Assembly: GCA_036365455.1 (NCBI GenBank) | Contig: JAWQUS010000017.1 | Coordinates: 11,470,001-11,534,000 of the forward strand | From: Macrosoma leucophasiata | Lineage: Eukaryota; Arthropoda; Insecta; Lepidoptera; Hedylidae | Direction: 5' to 3' | DNA length: 64,000 nucleotides | In this document: positions 23,501 through 33,301 of the stretch, piece by piece | Position numbering within the stretch: position 1 is the stretch's first letter | How the letters are laid out: each line of letters opens with the position of its first letter | Position numbers and translations under genes: made by a program | Notes under the pieces: model-generated | Told to the model about the DNA's origin: nothing | What the model saw: the letters and a program-made list of their open reading frames with translations, nothing else | The model's database searches: none

Positions 23501-26500
23501 TTGACTTCGGGCAAGAATCGAACCTGCGACCTCAGGATAACCAGTCCAGCCGCTTTACCTAAGTGGTAAAGCGGCTGGACTGGTTATCCTACCGAAGACA
23601 CTTTAGCTAAAGGGGTCAAATTTTTCTTTCCGTTTTTTCTTTAATTTCTAAATTTGACTCGCATGTGTTATTGCGAAAAAATAAATAGTACAAAATACAA
23701 TTAAGCCAATAATAACTTTCAGACTCATTATGCGTGTGCGGCCTAGAGGTAGTGGTGGTGTTGCGTACAGTAGACTACCACGGCGAAGCGCGCAGCACGG
23801 GAGGGGACCCGGTGACCGCGGCCGCCACACTCGACGACGCTCCGCTGCCCTGCACCGTCACCGACCTGGACTCCGGCCTTTATAGGTATGGGCTCTACGA
23901 ATGAGTTATTATACCATTCATTTTTTTTTTTTTAATGTAATAAAAGTGGCAAACAAGCATGCAGTTCACATTGATGTTAAGTTATGACTGCAGCCTATAG
24001 ACACCCACACAATGACCAGAGTTCAAAATGCAGATGCGCTGCCACTCCTGAGGCATGAGGTGATATGCCTCTGTGCCTGAAATTACAGGGCCGTACATTA
24101 CCACCTGACCGGAACACGATAGTGCTGAACACTACCATTTAGCGGCAAGTATATTAGGTAATGCGGTGGTGCCTACGCCCGCGAGCTCCGTCACTGGAAC
24201 TCTACCACCAGTAAACCAAGGGCATCATAATATTGATGCCCTTGGTTACACTTTCCTTCAATCGAATTTTAATAAAATTGTAGTCAGTATATTATTTTGT
24301 CTGTATAAAAACACGTGTAAACGACAGATGGCTTATGTTTTTGAGTGTTGCTTAAAATTAGGTGACGTTTAAGTATTCAGCCATAAGATTCTCAGTAGTT
24401 GATCTTCATACTCTGTTTACCTTCTTGTGAATCACGGGACTTTTTTTCTGATCTTGAGAAATGAATGGCTATAAAATTTTTTTTATTCCGCGCAGCGAGT
24501 TGTGAAATTATCAGATGTTGGAGTACCTGGTATATTAAAATTTAATTTTTCAAGGATTTGGATGGGTTATTGATTTGTACAGAAAAAATTAAAAAAGTAC
24601 AAGGTAAAACAGCTTTGAAATATTGTCTTGTAAACATGAAGAACAATATTACCTGGTTTTTATAATATGTTTAACTCTCCGGAATAAAGTGTTGAATGTT
24701 GAAGTTTAATATGGAGTGCATGGTTTGGTTCTGAGTAAGACTATTTTTATTCCAGAGAGTGAAAAATATTTTAAGTGTCAGGAAATGTTCTTTATATTCA
24801 CTGGATAATATTTCAAACCCGTTTTACCGTGCACCTCTTTTTTCAGTTATTCTGGACAAATCTTGCCGTGATCCTTTACGAAACCCTGCGAACACGATTC
24901 CAATTCGCTCTTGATGTTTATTTTTTTTTCAACAAAACATGTTTGGCTGGACTGGTTATCCGGAAGTCGCAGGTTCGATTCCTGCCCGAAGTAAAATTTT
25001 TCTTTCCGTTTTGTCTTTATTTTCTAAAGACATGTTTCGTTCAAAATCTCCAGGATCTCAATGCGTCCGTGGAGCGCCGGTGCAATGTGCGTCCGAGTAT
25101 TAGTATTCTCCCGCGCGGTGCGGGACTCGCCCCTGCGCGCACAAGTGGCGGCCGTAGCGGCGCCCTTACTGTTGTGGGGCTCGCGGGGCACCGGCAAGGA
25201 ACAACTTAACCAGCCCGTCGCACTAGCCAGGTAGTTTTCTATGTTTAAGGTTGACAAACAAGCAAACGGGCCACCTGATGTGAAGTTGTCACCGTCGTCT
25301 ATGAACATTAGCAGTTGCCAACGCTAGTTCTGAAAAACCCCATATTTTAGCACCGAGGAAATACCTCAAAAACAGAACCTACTTCTGTGAGATAGAAATA
25401 GAAAATAGAAATAGAAAATGTTTTTATTTCGAATAGATCTTTACAGATACTTTCAAAACGTCAATAAATCATAAACTACCTAGAGTGAATAACCGTTACA
25501 TATAGTAAGTTGAATTGCTTATTCATGGAGAGAAACCAAAATATATTTTTTATGAGCCATCCCTGACTTCACCAAGACCTTAACTAGATCAATTCAATGA
25601 GCCAGTTGTACATGTTTGTTTATTATGTATATATATTTTTCAGGTGTCCTAAACGTCGAGAAATATATGTTTTGGACGCAGGAAATTCAAGAGTAAAAGT
25701 TCTAGATGAAGAAACATTCGCGTTTAAGACGCATATCGTAAATGAAGGTAATGTGCTGTTCAATATCTCATTATTATTTAAATGTTTCTCTATTGCTTTT
25801 ATTTTAACGGATATATTTTGCTGTTTTAGGCTTAGCTGGTCGAAGTTGTACAGGGATAGCTGTTACTGCAGAGGGTGTGGTTGCCGTGAACTGGAGGACT
25901 CGAACGCTCACAGAAGTAGGTTTTTGTTATCCGATTAATGTAGTAATCTTTTTTTAATTAAAATATAATTGAAAATGGAAAAAGTGTCAGTTATATGCAC
26001 TTTGGGTTTGTTTGGTATTATATTAATTGCGGAATCTGCTTGAAGCAGTCAAAAGAGCTTTGTTACGAAAGTGAGAAACAGTTTATATTGATAGTAATAA
26101 GTGCTGTAGCTGATACCTATCCCTTTGCGTTGCCATTTTGAGACCTTTTTTTTCCATAAAATAAATATTTCCGACAAAATAAACAACGATTCAAATTATT
26201 TTTTGAGTATTTTTCCATGATTCTACGTATTTTTCTCTGACTTTTGATGTAGTGTACAAGGCGCGGGCCCAACATGTAACTTGTCCATTAGCCCATTTTT
26301 ATTGCTCGCTGTTCACCCAGGTGAACGCGGAAGGTACGACGGTGCGGACTATAAAGTCGGAGCGGCTCGTGGAGCCGGTGTGTGTGGCGGCCGACGTGAC
26401 GTCACGCCGCCTCGCCGTCGCCGACAACGGCGCCCGCACCGTCTTCGTGTTCGACCGCCACGGGAACATCGAGCGGGAGGTACTGTACTGATCCTCAAGC

Positions 26501-29500
26501 CCTTCCCCCATCCCTTAAATAATAATGTCCTCCAGATCGAATTCCGGTCACGGTCTTCGAAGCCAATAACGGTTCGACACCAAGTCAATATAAAGTCGTA
26601 GTGCGGTGTATGCATCGTTTTTTTTTTATGTTACAAAAGGTGGCAAACAAGCATGCAGTTCACATTGATGTTAAGAGATAACTGCAGCCTGTAGACACCC
26701 ACAGAAAGACCGAGGTCAAAATGCGTCAGATCAGATGCGTTACCACTCCTGAGGTCTAAGGTGTTATGCCTCTGCGCCGGAAATTACAGGGCCGTACATT
26801 ACCACCTGACCGGAACACGATAGTGCTGAACACTACCATTTAGCGGCAAGTATATTAGGTAATGCGGTGGTGCCTACGCCCGCGAGCTCCGTCACTGGAG
26901 CTCTACCATCAGTAAAAATTATATATTATAAATGTGTAATATTTCTTGCTGGATCCTGTAAATCTTCTTACAGGATCCAGCAAGAAATATTACAACCCAG
27001 CCCTAACAGTTTACTTTACTTTTCGGATCACAATCTCTCTAATTTTACAAATGAAAATATACACATCATTTCACACAAAGATATTATAAAAATAGATTGA
27101 CAATACACACGCTTTTCTATGAAAACCGCTTCAACCATTGTAAGTGGGAGGAGCTTATCTTGCCGCGAAAATATACACCAATTAGGCGCGAGGTCAACAC
27201 CCCTGACTTCACCTGATTAGTGTTTGGTCGCGCCACAAAACGTCACAAAAATGGCGTATTATCCGTTCGTACACGAGTATAAAGACGTGATTATACTACA
27301 AAATCTAGATGTCCGTTGTTTTCCGTGTAAATGAGTTAGCTGGCAGTACTCCCTGTTTTGACGATATATTTGATATAGACGATGTGATATCGTGTTTAAT
27401 GCTATTGAGTGGTTTAGTTTGCTTTACTGTTAGGTTTTTACACCAAAACACTGAACAATTTTGGCATTTTTAAAGGTTTTTTCTAAGTTTGCGCTCGGCG
27501 GCCGAAATCACAATGAATGGATGATGCTTGACGCGTGAGCGGGAACGGTCACCTGACCGGCCACGAGTCTAAACGAACGCTCAGCGGCCGGTGCGTATTG
27601 GCAATCTAATTCATCTAATATCTTTGTATTCACAGATCGGTAACGGAGATCTAGGTTTAGTGGGTGGTTTGGCGCTGACTGAAGACTTGCTGATAGTGGC
27701 GGACGTGGCCGTGCGTGTGTACGATGCCGAAGGCAATCTGCAGACCACGCTAGCGCCTGTTCCTAAAGGTAATAAATCATGCGAATATTTTATTAATATA
27801 TACCCTTGAATTACTGCTTAATACTGAAGCCCAAGCACGAAAAACTATCGAGCTACTAAGGCCATCTGTGATCGATTAATCGATCAATCGATTTTCTTTG
27901 CTCCTCTTTGTTGTGAATTGTATTAATTTACACTACACATGATTGAATGTGTAGTGTAAATTAACCAAATAAAATTGGTTCAATTAACCGGGAATTGGTT
28001 TTTCCTTTGTCGATTAATCGGCATTAGATTCGAATCGATTTAAAAATCGATATTTTTCGGAGAGAATCTCGATCTCTTATTATAAACGTATTGAGTGCAC
28101 GATACGAACACGGAATGCGACGATATTTTGTAGCACGAAATACATTCTGTCATCTATCGATGGTTCGATAACGTGGGATTTGGTGGTCGTGACGTCATAC
28201 TAATGTAAGTAGAGTAGAGCACAAACGCAAATTTTTGACCGTAAGCGTAAATCAAAACAAGCGTTCGTGATCGTTTAAAAGTTTCGAGTTACGTTTAGAT
28301 GTCGATACGAAAGTACGCGATAATCTTTCGTGCTCGCAAAATTAGTGCTATATACGCGTGACAGAGGCGCTGGACCTATTTCTATACAAATATTTACTCT
28401 CAAGTTTTTCGTGCTTGGACTTGTGAAAGTAACCTGCAGACGTACCATGACATTTCGTCACATACCACTAAGCTATCGAAACCCCACACCGATGCGTCAA
28501 ATTTTGCTTTCCCTTTTTGCTTTTTAACCGATTAAGGGTCGGTGAACGACATCCATTGATAAGTAATTAATAGCTATACAACCGATATGATAGACTTTGC
28601 AGTTTATACAATATCGTTAAGATGTCGCTGTTCCCTTAATCACTCGCATGTGTTATTGCGAAAAATAAATATTACAGTACCCGAATTGATTTGTTGACGA
28701 CCCGGTTAGTCCAGCGGTGTGAGATGACCGTTTGATTCGAAGGGTCTCGGATTCGATCCCCGCTCTGGGACAAATATTTGTATGGCCTACAGATATTTGT
28801 TTCGGGTCTGGGTGTTTGTGTACAACGGCACCCACGACACAGGTTTATACCTACTGTGGGGCTGTGAGTGTAAGCGTATTTCATTTATTTATTTAATTTA
28901 TTTGCTTGCTTGTGTATATTAATCGCAGGTCGCGGCGGGTACGGGGGTATAGCGTTAGAGCGCACAGAGAGCGGCTGGAACATCGTGTGCGCGCGGTCAG
29001 TACGCGGCCGACCTGCCATACTGGTGTTGGACGCCGACGGCGGCCGGATACTTGCTGCTTGCGATCTGGCTGATAAGTAAGCATATTGATGACAGTGCCC
29101 GAGAAATGTTGCACATCGAGCCTACGAAAGAGACAATTGGCTAGTTTCTTAGAGCGTTATCTCTGCTGCTCACTGCCTATCTAAATGATTACCACTTTAT
29201 TCATAAACGTATTTTAGTTAGAGCTAATCTCTCCTTTGTCTTTTTCTATCCTGCACATTTGACAATGCAACTGACAAAAACAAATCATTCCATGGCTAAA
29301 ACGTATCTAATGTACGTTTATGAATAAGTGGGTGAGAGTCCGTTATTGGTCCAAATTTGATCAAAACGGTAGTAGAAACGAGGTAAGAAAGTAGTAGAAA
29401 CATGTATAATGGCGGACTAGAGCGCACAGAGCACGGCTGGAACATCGTGTGCGCGTGAACTGATCACGCGGCCGTTCTGCGTTACTAGTGTTGGACGCCG

Positions 29501-30183
29501 ACTGTGGCCGAACACTTGCCGCTTGCGATCTGGCTGATAAGTAAGCATAATTCAATTTACAAGTTCATGTCAATATTGCCACAGACAACAACAGCTGACA
29601 ACTGAAATCAGTCACGGGCTTGAGCCATGCGTACATTTGTGTGTGAGTGACGGTGAGCTTAACGATACGTGTGTGTGCTTATGAAATGCTGAGCGAGGTC
29701 ATTGACCGCTTATTAGGGTTGTCAAATGTTAATTTTAAAAACTTTGTATAAAAAAAAAGTTTTGATTTTGTAGTTAATCTAAACATCAAAAGGTTAAAGT
29801 TAGTCTAAACTTGATACAGATGAACACCTTTTATATTGTCTGACTCTTCTGCGACATTTTATATAAGTAAGATGATTGCTGAATCATTCAAACATGACAT
29901 AACCCTTAAGGTCAATCTTTGTCAACATTATGAACATGTTTTATTATGGGGCCAACTCGAAAATCGTGAAAAATATTTCCCCATAGTACAAGTAACCCCA
30001 AATAATATTAATAACCGACTCATATATCGAAAAAAAAACATATTATTTAATTTGGTAACTAATGTTTTCTATGTTCATTTCAGGCGGCCTAGACGTGTAG
30101 CCGGCATCACGCTGCTACCCAACAAGCGCGTACTACTTGCTGACCTCGCCGGGGACTGCCTCAGGCTACACACTTACTGGTGA
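20538..30183 (+). CDS. TRIM-NHL E3 ubiquitin ligase (RING, B-box, coiled coil, filamin-like, NHL)
   Basis: Eleven exons join in frame: 20538-20628, 21002-21639, 22263-22503, 23723-23885, 25054-25230, 25644-25747, 25830-25915, 26321-26479, 27636-27768, 28929-29076 and 30084-30183. Together they give 2040 nt and 679 aa, all with GT-AG introns. An in-frame TAA lies 33 nt before ATG 20538. Domains: RING about 26-73 (CGTC, PCSHTVCLHC, CPIC); B-box about 111-145 (CSSH, CETCDCVFC, CDH); alanine-rich coiled coil about 150-320; a filamin-like repeat about 335-430 (LRTVDYHGEA, SPLRAQV); then NHL repeats to the end (IYVLDAGNSRVKVLD, LLIVADVAVRVYD). This order matches the TRIM2/3-type class and insect proteins usually named 'RING finger protein nhl-1'; thin/TRIM32-type is the alternative. 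RING activity ubiquitinates targets, while NHL propellers bind protein or RNA. It looks intact despite many intronic repeats. Confidence 0.93.
21668..21950 (-). repeat. Repeat family D, minus strand
   Basis: Reverse complement of the D landmarks: GCCACGCTTGGCA, TTATCGCAAAACGCTGCTG and GTCGTCACGTC. It lies in TRIM-NHL intron 2, just past exon 2. Confidence 0.65.
22545..22975 (-). mobile_element. RTE-like LINE 3' fragment
   Basis: The minus strand encodes the conserved C-terminus of RTE-class reverse transcriptases: IGHTLRRDPDHIPRQALDW, then KRKRGRPKQTWRRS and QDRQGWRRTVDALCPS. Only this last part is present, so it is a 5'-truncated dead copy. It lies in TRIM-NHL intron 3. Confidence 0.88.
23330..23430 (+). 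repeat. tRNA-headed SINE, family B, degenerate
   Basis: The head contains AAGTGGTAAAGCGACTGGGC and GTCGCAGGTTCC in the same order as the cleaner copy at 30727-30850. It is diverged and short. Confidence 0.6.
23460..23690. repeat. Inverted SINE pair with perfect palindromic centre
   Basis: A family B SINE on the minus strand (with CGGGCAAGAATCGAACC) runs into an inverted copy whose plus-strand tail is TCAAATTTTTCTTTCCG. The centre (about 23537-23592) is a palindrome of GGATAACCAGTCCAGCCGC and its reverse complement, with a 3-bp spacer. It lies just before TRIM-NHL exon 4. Confidence 0.85.
23920..24212 (+). repeat. Repeat family A, full length
   Basis: A full ~290-bp copy: a T-run, ATGTAAT, GTGGCAAACAAGC, CCTATAGACACCC, GGAAATTACAGGGCC, TTTAGCGGCAAGTATATTAG, and a 3' hairpin GAGCTCC-gtcact-GGA(G/A)CTC, then TACCACCAGT. 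No terminal inverted repeat and no clear target duplication. It lies in TRIM-NHL intron 4 and is followed at once by a palindrome. Confidence 0.9.
24214..24247. repeat. Perfect palindrome (14-bp arms) beside repeat A
   Basis: AACCAAGGGCATCA and its exact reverse complement surround a 6-bp loop (taatat). It abuts the 3' end of the family A copy. Confidence 0.85.
24932..25030 (+). repeat. tRNA-headed SINE fragment, family B
   Basis: Contains GGCTGGACTGGTTATCC, the B box CGCAGGTTCGATTCC and the tail TTTTTCTTTCCGTTTTGTC. It ends about 23 bp before TRIM-NHL exon 5, so SINE sequence lies next to that exon's splice acceptor. Confidence 0.8.
25246..25330 (+). repeat. Fragment of a common lepidopteran repeat related to family A
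   Basis: Contains GGTTGACAAACAAGC, GGGCCACCTGATG and TGAACATTAGCAGTTGCC. A related copy is at 44375-44480 (minus-free, plus strand), and a trace lies at 63790-63830. The order parallels the 5' half of family A, which suggests a shared origin. Confidence 0.55.
26148..26290 (+). mobile_element. MITE fragment of the 33.5-kb family
   Basis: Shares AATAAATATTTCC, TATTTTTCCATGATTCT and GTGTACAAGG(C/T)GCGGGCCC with 33505-33991. It is truncated at both ends and sits 30 bp before TRIM-NHL exon 8. Confidence 0.8.
26616..26913 (+). repeat. Repeat family A, full length
   Basis: Starts in a T-run (26618-26628) and ends TACCATCAGT with the 3' hairpin intact. It lies in TRIM-NHL intron 8. A perfect 26-bp palindrome follows within 25 bp. 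Confidence 0.9.
26936..26993. repeat. Perfect palindrome (26-bp arms)
   Basis: Bases 26936-26961 are the exact reverse complement of 26968-26993, with a 6-bp loop (atcttc). No transposon ends are recognisable. Confidence 0.9.
27827..28422. mobile_element. MITE with CCAAGCACGAAAAACT terminal inverted repeats
   Basis: CCAAGCACGAAAAACT at 27831-27846 is matched in reverse complement at 28403-28418, giving an element of about 595 bp with no ORF. It carries an internal palindrome at 27923-27964 (18-bp arms) and several ATCGATT motifs. It lies in TRIM-NHL intron 9. Superfamily is not assigned. Confidence 0.8.
28430..28660 (-). repeat. tRNA-headed SINE, family B, minus strand, degenerate
   Basis: On the minus strand the A-box-like TAGCTTAGTGGTATG and the GACGCATCGG block are seen. 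On the right it continues into the family B tail TCACTCGCATGTGTTATTGCG. Diverged. Confidence 0.5.
28690..28900 (+). repeat. tRNA-headed SINE, second type
   Basis: The head has an A box (TAGTCCAGCGG) and a B box (GGATTCGATCCC) at tRNA-like spacing. The body is CAGATATTTGTTTCGGGTCTG, then GGTGTTTGTGTACAACGG. A minus-strand copy lies at 46440-46690. It is directly before TRIM-NHL exon 10. An intact pol III promoter is possible. Confidence 0.75.
29194..29327. mobile_element. Small MITE between NHL exon 10 and its dead duplicate
   Basis: TTATTCATAAACGTA at the left is matched by TACGTTTATGAATAA at the right. About 134 bp, non-coding. Confidence 0.75.
29418..29550 (+). pseudogene. Decayed tandem duplicate of TRIM-NHL exon 10
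   Basis: The stretch from GAGCGCACAGAG to GATAAGTAAGCATA repeats the 3' two thirds of exon 10 plus its splice donor, with scattered differences (roughly 85-90% identity by eye). In the exon's own frame an in-frame TGA falls right after IVCA, and the upstream acceptor and first part of the exon are missing. Inclusion in mRNA would truncate the protein, so it is a dead duplicate rather than an alternative exon, unless it is used as a poison exon. Confidence 0.85.
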
Positions 30184-30302
30184 ACGTGATGGATGGTAAG
30201 TAAAACCCTCACTTCCCCCTCCTTGTAGAAATTTAGGTACTGATGACCTTACCGGCGGCAGTGTGCACACCATGTGATGAAATTAATTGATGGTATGTAA
30301 CT

Positions 30303-30560
30303 TTTTAAGGCGTCGGGATGTAACGGGTGCAGTCAGTCAACCCAACAATGGCGGTCAACCGATCCCAATAGGGCAGTTGTAAATGCAATAGCTCGGGGTG
30401 AACAGCAACGTCCTGCGATAAAACTACCACAGCTGTGTCCATAAACACACATTCCAAGCGTTACGATTATGCGTTACATATCCTCCATATGATGCAATAG
30501 GGCATCTTTGGGGGGGGAGAATTTGTCCACTAGTGGACCACCACCTCGGCTGAAATAATG
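30303..30560 (+). repeat. Repeat family D
   Basis: Contains AGTCAGTCAACCCAACAATG, CCTGCGATAAAACTACC and TTTGTCCACTAGTGGACC. It lies inside the proposed 3' UTR intron of TRIM-NHL. Confidence 0.75.
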
Positions 30561-30726
30561 ATGATGATTGATTTTTAATCACCAGATTCTTTCAGTCCAC
30601 TCTAAAGTACCGTGTGGTGTTACTGGCGAACCACAACTTCTAATCTCACCGCAAGTAGACTGGTGATTTCGCTGTCCACTGCTCTAAGGCAGTCAAAATG
30701 GCAAAGAGAGATTCGACGCTCGGATG

Positions 30727-30850
30727 TGGGGCTTCGGTAGCTTAGTGGTAAAGCGGCTAGACTAGTTATCTTGAGGTCGCAGGTTCGATCCCTGCCCTTA
30801 ATGTTTAAACGCACGCATCTGTTACTGCGATAAATTAAAAAAAATAAATC
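30727..30850 (+). repeat. tRNA-headed SINE, family B, with good A and B boxes
   Basis: TAGCTTAGTGG (A box) and GGTTCGATCCC (B box) are spaced as in a tRNA, followed by GCATCTGTTACTGCG and an A-rich end. It is the best-preserved family B head here, with 42186-42340 close behind. A true tRNA is rejected because the acceptor stem does not pair and the copies are dispersed. Confidence 0.8.
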
Positions 30851-31640
30851 AACAAATTGTATCAATATTTCAGATGGCGTATGTGTCGGATGAAAGGGGA
30901 GAGTGCCGTAGTATCGCCGGACGACAAACGGACGGCGAGTCGCAAACGAATTTCATGCTAGTCCAATATTGTAACTGAGAATCGAAATGTTGGCCATAAT
31001 CTCGGACTGGGAGGAAGGTATTCGTACCAAAGTCATTTAGTTTCTAGTTATTCGGCCGTCGGCCGCCAATATTTACGATATTCGTAGTACTTACAGTATT
31101 TATTTCTTTTTAAGTTAGCATTAAGTGTATTATTTTTAGTTTCTTTATTTTTTCGGGTGTCGATGTATTATTTTCGACGTCCCGATATATTGACAAAATC
31201 GACTGATTTTTTTTCGTGGCACTCTCATACGCCACTTGTTTTGATTAACTCAAGTGTCGACTTCATTGTATTCTTATAATTGTGTTTAATTATTGGCAAG
31301 TATCACTGAAACTTAACTAGTCTTGAAACTAGCATTTATTTGAGAACTACACTGTGACGTGATTATGGAAAGATGTATGATGTCTGTGCGTTTGTACGCA
31401 GATTTTTAGACAAATGTGCGTAAGATGCATTTATTGTAACAATTGTGGACAATGTGTTACTCGATTTAATGGAAAGTCGTTTAAAATCTGCATTTATTGT
31501 GCGTGTATTAACATATGTAACTATAATTGGCTAAATAAGCGCACAGAAACTTATTAATCGTATAAATCTGCCAGCAGTGGCTTATTTGGTGTGTAAGTGT
31601 ATTGATGACTTAAGACAATATTTAAACGAGTTCTCCTTAT

Positions 31641-33301
31641 AAACTGATATTTTTATTAGTATTGTAAAGTTGTAACGCAATTTGTTGTCACAAACACCAC
31701 AAAAACATAATCATGTTTAAGAATCTCACTAAATTTAATGCAAATTAGAAAATTTAACATTTGAACTACATACCTATTCTGATTTCTCTCTTTTACATGT
31801 TCCGCAAGTATTGATTGTGAGCAAGTTAAAATTCTGCTTATAACACTTAATGTCTCATTTGTTCTCATTTTCTATGATTATCAACCAAATGTGTGTATAA
31901 ATCTTTATTTTATGTAGAAATAACCAAATTCAATATCAATAATTCAAGTTCCCTTAATATCATAGATATCAAGAAAAGGACTTTCCCGGCATTATTACTC
32001 TAAAAATCAAATGCACTCATATTATGTAATTAATTACAAAAATATGTTCTCAATTACCATTTGCTCAATGAGAACTATTACACCATATCACAATACAAAA
32101 GCTTCCATTTTGCTAGAGGGTAGATAATTGAAATATAGGAACTATCGTTCAACATAACGAAGTGAAATTGTAGCATTGTTACTAGCTTGTTTTGTCAATT
32201 TTATCTCTTAAGAGTTGCTGATTGTTGATTGTTTGAAAATATACAAACATGCTTGTAGGTGTTTTGAATTTAGAATGTTTAATGAAAATATCTGAAAGCC
32301 ATTTTAATATCAATAAACATAAATAATATATCAATTGTAATAAGCCTGCTGTAACTGAAATTCGTTTTCATTTTGTAGCTGCAATATAGTCAAAGCATTA
32401 AAATGCCTCCCACTGCTGGTTATGTTCTTAAACATCCTTACATATTTTACTACACGATTTCTGGCTTTTCAAATTGAAAGCTACCTATTCTGTGCTTTAG
32501 ACACGAACTGCTATTGAAAAAGTATTCTGTTAATTGATTTTTTGCGAATAGAAATATATTTGAGTGAAAAATACTCTGTGTTCGTGTTTAGCGAAGTCCT
32601 TTAGGAAAATAATCAAAGTGAGAATCATTGACAAAGTAAATTTAACACAGTCTCGCGTCTGAGTGCTCTTGAATAAATTACAATCGCCAAACGTAATTGT
32701 CTCAGACTGATCGTGTCAAATGGTTTCATCTTTCATGTTTTTGAGCTTAAGAGCTTAAAAATTGAGAATGACGATTTCTCATGGGTCATTCTCATGTCAA
32801 TGTCGAAGGTTTATCAAAACAATTTTGCCAATCCCACCAAAACAAATAGCATTTTGACAAAAATATTTTTAACTTAAAAATTACTTGAAATCTGTAAAGT
32901 ATATGCTATATTATATTAAACATTACCACTAATGTTAAGGGACTCAACTAACTTTTAAAATATCTCAATATTTGTTTAAACTATTAAATTTAAAAAAAAC
33001 TAAGCCCAAATTATTTTATTATTGCATTTATCAAACTAACATATCTAGGAAAATTTAAGTTATAAAAAAAATAGCTCTACTTTAATATCTGCTGTTTATT
33101 TGACTCAATTTATTATGTCAGAAGAATAAATTGTATCCGGTATCTATCATTGGATATATACCGACTCGGAGGACTATAATTACGCATAAAAGTCTCGTGA
33201 TAACATGAGTCCAGAACAATGTGTACCGTCCCGTAAATAATTTTGTATCATTACGCTTATTGACAACAAATATCAGAATAACATATACATCAACACAAAC
33301 T
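31641..33301. other. AT-rich intergenic or 3' UTR sequence
   Basis: No gene or clear repeat recognised. It may include the distal 3' UTR of TRIM-NHL. Confidence 0.4.

Larger units (their letters stand above)
30184..31640 (+). other. Likely 3' UTR of the TRIM-NHL gene, with a possible UTR intron
   Basis: After the TGA, GATG|GTAAGT at 30196 is a strong donor, and ATTTCAG at 30873 is a plausible acceptor. An intron of about 678 bp would remove the D repeat and SINE that lie between. Exonic-looking GC-richer sequence resumes at 30874. The end of the transcript is not fixed; AATAAA-like motifs occur further on (for example near 32310). Confidence 0.45.

Noticed and set aside
26281..26615. Open frames on both strands around 26.3-26.6 kb
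   Set aside because: They are out-of-frame shadows of GC-rich TRIM-NHL exon 8.
28695..28770. tRNA gene candidate before TRIM-NHL exon 10
   Set aside because: It is the head of a second SINE type, with a related copy at 46440-46690.
30727..30800. tRNA gene candidate with good A and B boxes
   Set aside because: The acceptor stem does not pair, there is no clean CCA-side end, and the same head is dispersed in several decayed copies with a SINE tail.
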